Part shown: positions 33,697 through 47,100 of the stretch, in pieces | Numbering within the stretch: position 1 is the stretch's first letter | Layout: every line of letters starts with the position of its first letter | Source: Reticulitermes speratus | Taxonomy: Eukaryota; Arthropoda; Insecta; Blattodea; Rhinotermitidae | Assembly: GCA_021186555.1 (NCBI GenBank) | Contig: JAJKFL010000216.1 | Location: 62,001 to 126,000 of the forward strand | Length of the DNA: 64,000 bases | Reading direction: 5' to 3' | Position numbers and translations under genes: made by a program | The notes under the pieces: model-generated | What the model was told of the DNA's origin: nothing | Database searches by the model: none | What the model saw: the letters and a program-made list of their open reading frames with translations, nothing else

Positions 33697-36600
33697 GGAT
33701 GTAGAGCAAAAGGATCATACCTTGTCATCGGCTGTGATGCAAATGCGCATCACACATCCTGGGGAAGCACAAACATCAATACCAGAAGCGAGTATATGTT
33801 AAACTTCATTATGGCAAATAATTTAGACATAATGAATAAGGGTAACAGGCCTACTTTTGTTACTTGTAACAGGCAGGAAGTCATTGACATCACTATTGCC
33901 ACCTTCTATGCTGGCAATTTTGTTAAAGATTGGTTTGTATCTCAGGAGGTAAGTTGTTCGGACCACAGATACATACGATTTAACATTACGGGAATCGACC
34001 GTTCAGTTGAATTCTATCGCAATCCACGCAGGACTGACTGGGAGTCCTTTAGAACTGACCTGGAAAGCCACCTGTGTGGGATGACGGATAGGATTACCAA
34101 TTAATTTGACCTGGAGATTGCTGCAAGGCAATTTCAGGATGCTATTAATATGGCATACTATGATAATTGTCCTTCTGTGGCAAGGCAGAACAGCAGAAAT
34201 ACATCTTGGTGGAACAAGGACCTTGGGGACAGAAGGAGGAAAGTTCGCAGATTATTTAATGCTGCGAAAAGTCAGGGAATTGGAATGACTATAAGAACAA
34301 CTTGACTTATTATAATAAGACACTAAGACAGGCCAAGAGAGAATCCTAGAGGAGACACTGCGAGGAGATAGAAAAGGCTCCTGAATGTGCAAGACTCCAG
34401 AAGATTCTCTCGAAGGATGGGCAAAGTGTAATTAGCTCTCTCCAGTTAGAAAACGGAGAATACACTAACACAGAGAACGAGACTCTGGAGGAATTACTCA
34501 GGGTTCATTTTCCTGGTTCAAAAATACTTAATGAACCTTCTGGTGGATGGGACGGTATTGAACTGGATTCTCCTGAATGGAAGGCATCCAGGAGTGACTG
34601 GGCATTCTCCAGAAGGGTCGTAAGTTTTGGAAAATTTAAATGGGCTGTTTACTCATTTCAACCATATAAATCCACAGGTATGGATGGAATTATGCTCATC
34701 ATGCTACAGCAGGGTTTTGAACTGTTAGGGGGAAAATTATTAAAATTACTAAGAGCTAGTTTGGCCTTAGGATATATCCCGATGAGCTGGAGGCATACCA
34801 GGGTGGTGTTTATTCCAAAACCTGGGAAATCTTTGACCCAGGCTAAGTCCCTGAGACCTATCAGCCTCATGTCTTTCGTACTCAAAATACTTGAGAAAGT
34901 AATCTATGTACATATCAGGGATGGTGTTTTGGTTGAAAAACCACTTCACCAATACCAGTATGCCTATAGGGCAGGTGTGTCCACAGAAACCGTACTTCTC
35001 CAGGTGGTAAGCAGACTGGAAAGATCTTTGACAAATAAGGAGGTTGCGCTGGGTGCCTTCTTGGACATTCAGGGGGCATTCAACAATACCTCCTTTAATA
35101 CAATTACAACAGCTGCCACATAACGTGGACTTGAGGAAACATGTTGTAGATGGATCAGGTCGATGCTTGAAGGCAGACTGGTACATACTTCCCTCATGGG
35201 CTGCAATCTTACTGCACAAGTTGTAGGGGGGTGTCCACAGGAGGGAGTTTTGTCTCCCCTTTTGTGGAATCTAGTAGTAGATAGGCTTCTGGTAATAACC
35301 AATGACCTAGGATTCAGAACCTTCGGATATGCTGATGATATTGTCATCATAGTGCAAGGTAAATTTGAACACACTGTCAGGGAACTTATGCAAAGTGCCC
35401 TGGATGCAGTGGTAAATTTGTTTGTCAAAGGGGGCCTGAATATAAACCCTCATAGAGCAACCATAGTTTCCTTTACCAATAGAAGGATAGTGAGGGATTC
35501 AAGACCGATCACACTTCTAGGTAAAGAACTTGTGATGTTGGGGGAGGTTAAGTATTTGAGAGTGATTCTATATTCCAAACTTAACTGGAACCAACATCTA
35601 CAGAAAATAATTAGGAAATCGATGACCACATTTACGGTGGTCAGACGAATGTATGGTAAGAGATGGGGACTTAGACCTAGTATGTTGCATTGGCTCTACA
35701 CTAGGGTAATCAGACCATCTCTTCTCTATGCTGCCTTGGTTTGGTGGCCCAAGGTTAAGCAAAAGAGTACCAAAAACCAATTAGGCAGGATTCAAAGAAT
35801 GGCCTGCCTAGCTATTACAGGGGATATGAAATCGACCCCTACTGCAGCAATGGAGGTGCTTCTGAATCTGACTCCGCTAGATCTATTTATTATGGCGGAG
35901 GCGAGGATGGCACTCTATAGACTGAATATAATTGAGCAACCAAATGTTCCCAAAACGGAAGCGGGGTTGCTGAATATCTGGAGGAAGGTGGGTGACCCTG
36001 TATTTGATATGCGGTCAGACCACATTACACCAGTATACTACTACACCAAAAACTACATGGTTAATATTGACCAGGAGTTTTGAAGGAATAAAGATCCAAG
36101 GCTTCCCAGAGACGCCCTAATCTGGTTTACAGACGGATCAAGGGATGGCTCAGGGACAGGATCTGGGATTAAAGGCATAAGACCAGAGAAAGGTTTCAGT
36201 TTCTCTCTGGGTAAATTTGTCACAGTTTTTCAAACCGAAATACATGCCATTCTTCAATGTGCATGTGAGAATATAAGAAGGGCTTATTGTAATAAGCGGA
36301 TCCTTATTTTCTCTGACAGCCAGGCGGCACTTAAGGCACTCAACAGCCCAAAAGTAACGTCGAGACTAGTTGTAGAATGCATGGATACTCTATCTGAGCT
36401 GGCAGAACGCAATGAGGTAACCCTCAAGTGGGTGCCTGGGCACAGTGGCATCCTTGGTAATGAAAAAGCAGATGAACTTGCAAGGCAAGGTGCAGCTAAA
36501 CCATTACTTGGCCCAGATCCGGCACTAGAAATACCAAAGTGTTCAGCAAGAGAAGCAATCAAGAACTGGACTGAGTGTCAACATTTAACTACCTGGAACA

Positions 36601-37052
36601 GTATACCAGGTCACAAACATGATAAACATTTTATCAATGGACCATTCAAGAAGAAAACTGATGGCCTGATTAAATTGAGCAGCAATCAACTTAGATCAGT
36701 AGTAGCATTCCTCACAGGACATGCACCTGTGAGGAAGCACTTGAACATTATGGGCCTCTTCCAAGGAGATCCAACCTGCAGATTTTGTGGGTCGGAGACT
36801 GAACTGTGCACCATATTGTTTGTGGTTGCGAGACACTGGCTCGACAACATTATAAGCTCTTTGGGAAGATGTTCGCTGAACCAAGAGATATAAGCTTGGC
36901 TCCACTAAAAGACCTGTGTCTCTTTATTAGTAGCTCAGGGCTAATGAACCAATGCTGAAAGAAAGACTAAGGGTGAGCACAATAAACCTAAGGCTGCGGT
37001 GCATCCGGAGCGAATGCAGACGGGCCCATAGAAAGAAGAAGAAGAAGAAGAC
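33697..37052 (+). pseudogene. R1/LOA/I-type LINE with RNase H, 5'-truncated and disabled
   Basis: The element starts inside the endonuclease (IGCDANAHHTSWGS near 33,725; CSDHRYI near 33,957). The reverse transcriptase follows with STGMDGI near 34,675, RPISLMSF near 34,855, motif A FLDIQGAFNNTSF near 35,060, motif B EGVLSPLLWN near 35,243 and YADD near 35,330. An RNase H domain follows with TDGS near 36,130, ETEIHAI near 36,238, SDSQAAL near 36,318 and WVPGHSGILGNEKADELA near 36,430. A C-terminal CRFCG zinc-type motif is near 36,778. In-frame stops are at 34,102, 35,121 and 36,081, with a shift near 36,800; the corrected frame ends near 36,959. The 3' end is a (GAA)n tail at 37,035-37,052. RNase H after RT suggests the R1/LOA/I group; the exact clade needs a tree. 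Confidence 0.88.
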
Positions 37053-37567
37053 ACAAGCACGATATGAAACAGAACATGAAAATTTCCAAACAAAATATTA
37101 CGAATACAGAAATATAAATTAATTATTTCAATGTGCATTATGTTTAATAGTCCTAAAATTTTCATGCGCATTTACTACAAAATAAATACTTTCAATCATT
37201 TTGATAACTCCCACAATATTGTTGTAAATCAATACACGGCCTACTTAGTGATGTAAGTTAGTTTGCTTAAGTTTTAGAAGCACGCTCTCACTTCTACGCA
37301 TGACCAGTCTACAAGACTGAGTTTCCCCCAGTTCCACCACGCAACAGAAAATAAACCATAAAGCCTTCAGTTTCATCAATACTTTCAAACAGACAAGGCG
37401 AAAGGTCTTACGGTGTTACACCACTTTATATCCTCGGGTTTGACCGTCTCTAACAGTCTTCACCACCTGAGTGATATACACTTTTGCAATCGCGTAGAAG
37501 AATCATTGCGTCCGACAAATATACTTAATAAACGAACTTCCTAACATTAAGAGAAAGAGTGTTACAT
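37053..37567. other. Upstream region of OR copy B
   Basis: This stretch should contain the promoter and 5' untranslated region of the OR gene. I see no convincing TATA box or initiator and no other gene. Confidence 0.4.
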
Positions 37568-37863
37568 ATGGAGTACAACAACAAGAAAATAAATACCGAA
37601 GTCTCGTGTGATAACAGTCTTCATCAGAACCGCTTTAAAACAACTCTCTCTATTCTGCGACTGGCAGGGATTCCACTTAATATTACATCTCAATCAAAAG
37701 TTTACACCTTATATTATACAGTCAGTGCCGTGTGTTATTACAGTACTTGTGTGTGTGCTTTAATGGACATATATGTTCATAGGTACGATTTGATGCAAGC
37801 TATGAAGAAAACCCGCATATTTCTTGATTTTTCTTTCTGTGCATGGATGCATCTCAGTCTCAG
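37568..37863 (+). CDS. OR copy B exon 1
   Basis: 296 bases from the ATG to the donor CAG|GTACGC. It encodes the cytoplasmic N terminus and the first two membrane segments ([34 protein letters not shown]). It ends in phase 2 and joins exon 2 to complete a Ser codon. Confidence 0.8.
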
Positions 37864-40800
37864 GTACGCCACACCAGAATTATCACATTTAGGGAAACTT
37901 AGAATTTACTAGTATCGCAGTAGATTCAGTCACATACAACAATTACTTTACTCAGTTTCAATTCAAAAATATGTTTCGACCCAACGAGTCATCATCAGGT
38001 AGGCAAGAATGGAAGATAAATACACAGTTTAGAATCTTCCATTCTTACCAACCTGATGATGGCACGTTGGGCCGAAATATGTTGTTGAGTTGATACTGAA
38101 TAAATGAAATGTTGTGTTCGACTCAATCTACTGTTATTCTTTTTATCTAAGACACAATTGGGAAAAATAGTCTTAAAGTTAGAATTTACTGTAATGCTTC
38201 GAAAACTAATCAGATATGTAGCACGACTGCAGACAATTTGATAGGACATTGCTGCGGTGTTTTTCAGTATATCACAAAATTAAAACGAACAATGTATACT
38301 ATATTCCATGTTGTGACTTGGAGTATTCTACTTCCATCTTTGTGACCCCTGACAAAGTCCACTTAGGCAGGCATATTTTGACTCGATTGTAAATAAGAAG
38401 AATACAGCCTAACTTGTTGATTTTATTCTCCTGACAAAAGAAGACCTCTTAACTGGTACAGAATCCAAAAAATAATTTACAATACTGCGCACAACGTAAG
38501 ACACGATGAAAGAAATTTTAATTTTATCTAGTTAGAAATATTAAATTCAATTACACATGAATTAAAAGAAATAAAATTCTTTTAAACACATGAAAATTCC
38601 GACAAAAACCAAGTAGCTAATTAGTTCTCGTTAGAAATATCCTGAGTCTTAAAATGTGATGTCATCAAGGATGTGTGGAAAGATACTAGTACTACTTGGA
38701 TTGGGTAAAGCAATATGGCTGAAGTAAGCAACCGTATTCAGCAAGATGGCAGGCAGTACAGAGTACATGGCACTACAAAACGACTCACTCAAGTAAAAAC
38801 TAAGCTCAATTCTTTTAATAATAAATGTCCATTTCCTTTACAGTTACCATAAACGTGGCTTTGAAAATTTGATCAGTCTGACGGATTCCTTCACATGGGA
38901 AGGACTGCCGACCAGAGATCCTGACACCGGACATTTAACAAAGGCTGCGTACATCCCGATCATACAACGATATACGAAGTACACTGTTGGGTTCATAACT
39001 TCATTCCAGTTTATCCAGTCAACAGTTCGCATGGTGTCCAACCACGAACTGGTCTTTCACATCGTGGTTTCCTTTCGACTTATCGGCGACCCCAGTATAC
39101 GTGTTCGCGAATTTAACACAGGTACACTCTACTGTATAAATACATTAACCTAATGAACAGAGATGTGTCGAACCACGAAATGGTCTTAACTTCGTGGTTT
39201 CCTTTCGAAATATCGGCGAGTCCAGTTTATGCGTTGGCTAACATAACACAGGTATATTATACTGTATAAATACCCTAAATTATTGATATTAAACTTGTTA
39301 GAAAATTATATCAAAAGATATGTGTATGAGCAATAAGTCGGATATGAAATAACTAATAATAACGAAAATATAGAAATACATGAAATATGTAAAATTAAAA
39401 TGTATGATATTTTATATGTAGCTCAGCTGCTCCATATAATACGCACTCATATTCTAAGTCATCTGTGAAAGTTGCGATATTTGAAGTAACAAATTTAAAA
39501 TTCAAAGCTCAGAATTTTGCCAATCAGAGCACTTAGTACATCAAACTGTTCATCATATTGTTTTGCGTGTGGCTGTGAGTAACGTCAAAACCTTTACTTT
39601 CGTAATGATTTGACATGTTTTTGTGACAAACGTGCAATTTACTGTTCCACAACATTTTCCATAAATGTGTAATTGTTTGTTGATTTATGAAGCCGTAAGA
39701 ATGATACCGGCTAAATCATCATTATAATAGTCATCTTCATCATTGAACATGGAGGCGCCAGGTTCCTCTAAAACCTCAGTATATTTCTACAATTTTACAC
39801 AACGTCAGATACATGAGATCAATTATACTGTTTGTCCCCTTCGTGATAAAATCATTTCTTACAAAGTTAAACGTTACAGTTCACAATACTAATGGAACGA
39901 GGAATAAAAATTTCTTTGAATACAAAAAAATTCTCTTCTTACCTTTACTAAAATTGTGGAAATTTTATTTCTGAGGGTTGCATCGTTCTACATCTTTATA
40001 TTAGCCAGTGTTTACCGTAACAATTTTAAGTAGAGGTTTTGTACGGGGACTGAGGAGAGCTTCAAGCTGTCGTGATGTAATTAGAAAGGGATTCCCAAAC
40101 CAAAGGTGTATATTGTTAGTAGGGGTATGTATTTAATTGTGCGATTTGAATTTTTTTAAATTCAAAATGATTAATAAAGTTGTCATTTGAAGGTCTTCCT
40201 TCATAATTAATTTTTTGTTCATTTATTGATTTCTTTTATTTCGAACTGATTCAATTTGAAGCACAACAGATTCGCCAGTGTTCCGTTCGAATAGTTCCTC
40301 TCCCAACGAAGGAGCTGCATTTTGTTTCCCAATAAATAATGTAGGTGATATAATTCTGTTACACGAACGGCAACAAATAATAATTGAAAATAGGCAACGT
40401 AAAGTATCAATGTAATAAGGTCAAATCAATAAAATGAAAGCACTGAAAAATTGTATTACATCAAGAGTGATGTACGTCATATACCTAGTCCCTAATACTT
40501 GATAAATTTCTTTCAATTAAGGCACTAAAGTATTAGCGTGTGTTTAGTAATATAGACTAATGAAACATGCCGTCCACAAGTACACACACATCTCTCTTAT
40601 AAGGAAGATAATTTAGGTATTCAAATGCCATGTCAACATTCCCAGCTTCAATAATTTAGGTACGAAAACAAAGAAATATATTGCAATTATATTCTTTCTG
40701 CCTCATGCAGCACATATCTACTGATATACAGAAAAGTCTGATATTTAAAGTATTTTTACATCCTGCCAGGTTTACTCTGTTAATAAAATCAGTTTTTGAA

Positions 40801-43800
40801 GGATACGTCTATCACTTGTGACGCAGACAACGATCTGATGCCATTCTGGAAATTAAGTTACGAAGTAAAATCGCTTATAAGTTCAGCGACAAAAGAATGT
40901 GTTTCACTTAGCAATATTTTCATTCAATGAATTTCATACTAAATTACTGAATGGGAATCATAAGACGCTCAATTTTATTTTGAAGTAAAGGTCACCGAAA
41001 GGGAATTTTCTCCATGTCAAAAATAAAGACACGTTTGCAAAGGTAATGAAACTGATATAATGATGTACATTATTCCCTTAATATTATTTAATTTTATGAC
41101 TAAGCTGACTATGCTTACGAAACTTGCAGTATTTATTATAGGCAAGCCCGTCAAATTTCTAATAAATCAGAAGATTTATTACCATATTTTAAAACAAATA
41201 TCTTTAGGGATATACTTATGTTCTTGTAGAAACAGCGAAATACATGACAAGTTATCTAATGAAAATATGTACACGATTTGGGCAGAAATAATTCAAGTAT
41301 ATTTACAGTATAAAAATGTGATGTACTAGAAATTTACATTTACATTTACATTTACATTTACATATTAAACAGATCATCAGGCAAGTTTTCGAAAAATAAA
41401 GGGCTATATTTATGAAAATTATCTGAATTTTTATATGTGTTTTAGAAGACGGTATGACTATCTTAAGGAGATTACTGCGTTTTAGGACAACAATATCTTT
41501 ATATTCTCTGCTTTTTCCTACTTGACCGATAAGCGTTGGCCCGAAGTTCTAGGGAGATTTTGTTAAACTTTCTAAAGATTAATATAAATCCGATCATTTC
41601 TCTAGTTCTCTTCATCGACTGTTAAGCCACCCCGACACGCGGAGTACGACGCAACGCTGGCAGAGCGCCAGGCGGAGCGTTGTGCCGGCGTTTATCGGTC
41701 ACGCAGGGGAAAAACACCCATATATATGAGGTTTAGGTTGTAGCATAAAAACTATCTCTATACAGGCCTGGACACGCCCTTAGGGTTCCAGGAGGTTGAG
41801 GCTCCCACATTCCTAGATAATCAGCACATGAAGGTGGTAAGGTTGTCAGTCCTATGCGCCGGCCGCCTTTACCCCCCCCCCCCCCTCCTCCAGAAATGAT
41901 CCTGGTACTCATTTCTGCTAGAGACTGAGTCGACCCCAGAGCCACATTGCGACCGAAAGGATTATGTTAGGCTGTAGCATACTCCTTACATTTCTTTTCC
42001 ATTCCTTATTAAATTCCAAATTCAAAGTCGTGCCGTTTATTTATTCATAAGAGTTATTCATTTCTGAACATATCGGAAGCAAAAGAACAAACTTTATTTG
42101 GAGCAATAAATACACACACAGTTCCCAACATATCTTTTCGAAAAGATTATTTACCAGGATGAATACACGTAACATTCGCTGAAAATATCGTAATGAAAAT
42201 TCGATGAGGAGACAAAAGTGTACTTAGAAAGTAACTTAACTTACAGACTAATAACTGTATCAATTAGAGCCGAAACATTTGGCTACCATGTTGCAAAAGT
42301 AAGTAAGGTCTAACAGACTGCATTCTCAGAACGCCGGAAATAACTTACTATTAAATGACTTATCATACATTTTATTGGTTTTAACATTTTTATTGATATG
42401 TATATTTTAAATCCAATGTTTGAGATCTCAACCTAACCACACAAAAATAAAGTTGCAATTGTAATTTTATTTTATGTATTTTTAATGCCCGGAAGATGAC
42501 CACGTAGTGTAAACCGTTTCACAAAACGTAATAAATAGCTGTCATGAAGTTGTTTGAAAGGTCTTGTTAACTAGAAAAATTTATGATGGGCTATATTAAA
42601 ATTGTTTCGATCTCGTATTTCGAACAAAACGGGTTTCCCATGTTAAAAGGCTTTCTTAATAAGTCGGTTGAATCAAGAAAATCAATAATAAATTTTCTTT
42701 TTCTAAAACTCCAAAGTAATTCCTTAAATAAAAATAACCTAATATTCTGTCTCACGCAGGCCATTGCATTCCTCTTCGCACTATTCATAGGTTTGGGTTT
42801 CCCCAGCCTGTACGCTACATTAGTGTGTGTGGCCTGCAGTCAGCTGGAGAAACTCACTGCAGCCCTGCTGGATATTAGACAGACACATATCACAACCAAG
42901 CAGCACTCCGGAGACGAGACTGAGTATATGGATTCAGACAGACAAACTCACCTCTCTGAAGAAGTGTTTCAACATACGCGGAAACAACTACACATGTGCA
43001 TACGTCACCATCAGGATATAAAACGGTGCAAACACTTTTAAAAGTAGATTAAATATGATTTGCTCTCATTTTTCCGGAAGAGAATAATATCATTTTACAG
43101 AGCAACCTTACATTTTTTTTTCAGATTCATGGCATTGTTGGAAGACGCACTGAATTTTCCACTATGTGGACTGTTCTTGATTATCTTATCGGCGCTGTGT
43201 TTGGACGCTCTCTCCATTGTAACGGTAAATATTTCAGCGTAACTTACAAAATATTTAACGACGATTTTATTCATGTCATTTATCTTCCAACGATATTGAA
43301 TAGTGAATACTGTTATCAGATAATGTGAATAAAGGCATTCTTGTTCTCATATAATGTCACATCCCTGGGTTAGTCTAGAGAAAGTGAGAAAAGTTACAAG
43401 AAATCTCAGCAATATATTTGAATTGGAACAATGGAATATGGAGTAAGCCGTTAACTAGTAGAGCTTAACTTTAACTTGGACATCCCGTTGTTTTGTATTT
43501 ATCACAAGATTGGTATCATCACCATCAATTATAGGCTACTAAGGTTTATGATGAGTTACATCGTTACATGTTTTCGACAACTAAGTTGTCATCCTCAGGC
43601 CATTAAAATATACAAAACTTAACACTAGAATTGTAACTATAGTTACAGAAGGTCAGATTGAGATCTCAATCTTTGGTGATACAATATACATGACAATATA
43701 GAATCCTAAAACTACTAAGACATATGTCGATTAAATTAATATTAAAGTATCGGCGTTGAGAGGGTGCGGATTAATAAATCCGTTCGGGGAGATATTTAGT

Positions 43801-44076
43801 TGTGCTTGTGGCTTGTCGTCGCCATTGAATGCGGCGTGTTTCACACAACGTGGTGTGCGATAGTATGTGGGACACATCTGTTGTGAACTACGTTTGGCTG
43901 CAGTGGATTACATGTACGTAACGTAACTAGTCACTGTTTCTTCTGTTTTAAGTAATATAATTAAAGAGTTGTGGTTGAAAATATACTTAATTTAAATAGA
44001 ACTTTTACACTTTAAAGTTGGGTTTCCGTATGTCATCCTCAGTAGATATCATGGTGGTATTATTTGTGTTCGAATA

Positions 44077-44115
<39 letters not shown>

Positions 44116-47100
44116 CGTTGTGATATTACGTGGAATCGAAGAAATTTTATATCGTTCATTAAGCAGCAGTGTCGTAACCTACACAATTCATCAAACTGAG
44201 ATTCCCGCATTACTTGACAGTTGTGTTACAAACACATCTTCGGCCAAAATGTTGTGTCCAAAAATTGCTTCTCCTTATATTTTCGTAAAAACATAACATG
44301 CTTAAATTTTGGTCGATTGAGGATTGGTCAAGTATTTTCTGTCTTCTGTAAACTTGTGTATCGGTGGGTTACAACAAATTGCTGTTTCAGGAGAGATATG
44401 CCGAAAATGTTTTCACAAGAGTAGTACTTTGAATGTAATTATATTAGTGGTTGACGTTCCTTCACTTATCATTTGGAGCTGGTCTTATTGATCTATTCAC
44501 ACTCGTTGTCATGAGGAGACTGGAATTGAGGTAAACATACTGTTCAAGAGTGGGAATGGGGGTGTAACGTCACCTATGCGATATCATATCGTACCAGCAT
44601 ATCGAAGATGTTTTTAAATGTTCTTTCTTGATGTAGACGTATTTAATTTCATCTTTGAGACGTCGTATCTTGACTTTTTAGGCGCGTTTGCAAAATTGCG
44701 AAAAATGAATATTAGCCTCGTCATACCTACCTGTCCGTCTGTCTGTTCTTCCGTTCGTCCACATGGAACAACTCGGCTCCCACTGGACGAATTTCAGTGT
44801 TTTTAGAAACTCTGTCGAGGAAAGGTAAGTTTCATTAAAGTCTGAGAAGAATAACGGGTATTTTACATGAAGTCGTGCTTACATTTATGATGATATAGTA
44901 TGAATTCTTATTAGAATGAGAAATATTTCAGACAAACGTTGTAGAGAAAATCAAAACACCATTTTATTATGAACAGCTTCTTCTGAAAATCGTGCAATTT
45001 ATGAGATAATGTGAAAAAAATGGTAGAGCCACATAGGCCACAGATGACAATACAACACGGCGCATGCGCTTTGCATGCTGGATAATTAAGTCTACACACA
45101 CACACACACACACAACACACACACACACACACACACATACACACACTCAGAATATGTAGGACTTCTTGCTTTTGCACAGAAACCATTGTTACGCGATCGC
45201 GCCTTAATGTTATGTTTTTACGTACATTGCCTGTCTTGTTTGTGAGTAAATTTTGTCGCTGTTGCATTTGGGACTTTGATTTTTGCGTATTTTGGGATGA
45301 GATCTTTTTTATGCACTGTTGATTAAAATACACACTTGCATTGCAATGTAGTAATTTCGTTCTTATAATTTTGTACTGGTAGATGTCTTTAGCTTGATGA
45401 GCGACTACAACTGTTATCTTCGATTTATACGTGTGTTCCGGTTTTTTCATTATAAAATGTTTGAATTGAGTTTCACAAACAATTACTAAAAAACGGTTTG
45501 ATGATTTAGGTCACTCAGCGAACAAATGAAAGTACTCATTCATTTCTCAGTATTACAGCTGAGTTGCACTAACGGAATCTTTTGAGCCAATCGAAACCCA
45601 CTATTGTATTATTTACCGAAAAGTTCTTTATCTCATTTGACGGTGCAAAACGGGAGGCAGTCCTTCTGAAAAAATATGGATTATTCAAAATTTAGATGCC
45701 TCTTAACACAAGGCGCAGAATCTGTCTTCCCAAATGCTAACTCAGTTAATGCAGACCAAAGAACACGAAACACCTGTTTTGAAGGTGTTCTAATGGATGT
45801 CATAATTCGTCTCTCAAATTAGGAAAGGGACACAGTGTGAGGGTGTTCAAGATTAAGGTGCTGTGAAATGCATTTTTAGTAACATAGAAGAACCACAAAT
45901 GGGGCAAAAGCAACATTTTAACTGTAATTCGTGCAATGAAATCACAGCATTAGACTGTATTGTTTCAAGACGACGTAATTGACTTATTAATCAGCTGGTT
46001 CTAACACCTATGAAATCGAAGGTTTGACACGTTGCTCACAAAAAACAACACATTACATCCAGCGTTATGTGCATCTACACAACACACTGACACTCAGAAA
46101 CATCCAATTAATAGTCTACATTACTTAAGTGTATATTTTAGGGCAAAGTGCAGATCCATGTTTCAAGTATCCTTACCAAAATTTCCCCTTCCTCCAAAGG
46201 ACGCAAAGAAAAGACTACGCTTAAATTTCACACGAAACAATAGGAAACACAAAGCAGTCAAAATATTATCTGAAAATTTAAGGTTAAAAATGTAATGGAT
46301 TAAATATTTTTCATTTGCCAGAGCCTGAGTGATGTAGCAGACTTATCGCAGGGTCTGGTAGTCTATATTATCATGACGGTCTCCTTGTGTGTATATTCGT
46401 GGCTTGGAGACGAGCTTTCAACTCACGTAAGTATAACTGACCATTTAAATTCAGGTTCATTCTTCATGTTGTCGGTAATCCATCTGAAGGATATAAAACA
46501 TTTATGTCAGCCGCATCTTAGGCCGATGATATCTGTTCACAGCTTGATTCTAAAAAATAAGTATATTTAAATGTGTCAGAAGATAGCTAATAAACATACC
46601 TATGAATATCTTTGCCATATACTTGATGAGTTCTTTCAGGCGGAGAGCGTGAGAGGCGCGGCCTGGGGCTGCGACTGGGTTGGAACACCTGTCCGACTTC
46701 AGCGATGTCTGGTCTTCATCATTGCTACAGCTAACAAGGAGTTCACACTGACAGCTGGGAAATTTGTTCCGGTGTGCAATAAGACCATGATGAATGTAAG
46801 ATTATTCACATAAAGACACAATATGCGGCAGCTTGGCGAGTTATACTCAAAGTAATTTCATTATAGAAGGAGGTTAGATTGAAAGAGTTATAAATGCGAA
46901 TAAGAAATAATGTAGGAATTGCAGGAACCAGAGAAGGATAATTTCAATATATACATATAAATAAAGGTTCTTTCAGGAGGAATCTACCATACTTCAGGAG
47001 AAAGTTCCTTAGTTTGTTTAGATCGATACAACCAAACATAAATATACGCGAGGTTGAATCTTACGGAGATAATGACGGAAGAAAATGAGGTCTTCACGCG

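Larger units (their letters stand above)
43225..46321. other. OR copy B intron 4
   Basis: A 3.1-kb intron with a Penelope-type remnant (about 43,480-43,620), a (TA)n tract (44,078-44,112) and a (CA)n tract (45,093-45,147). The left edge of visible block B homology (45,384) lies inside it. No coding content was found. Confidence 0.6.

Noticed and set aside
37559..37567. An earlier OR start codon
   Set aside because: The in-frame codon is GTG; the first ATG is at 37,568 and gives a normal N terminus.
41060..41329. 89-codon frame as an extra OR exon
   Set aside because: No OR-like motifs or suitable splice sites, and exon 2 and exon 3 phases already match.
44911..45450. 179-codon open frame on the minus strand
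   Set aside because: It runs across a (CA)n microsatellite that yields a Cys-Val run; there is no domain and it lies in an OR intron.
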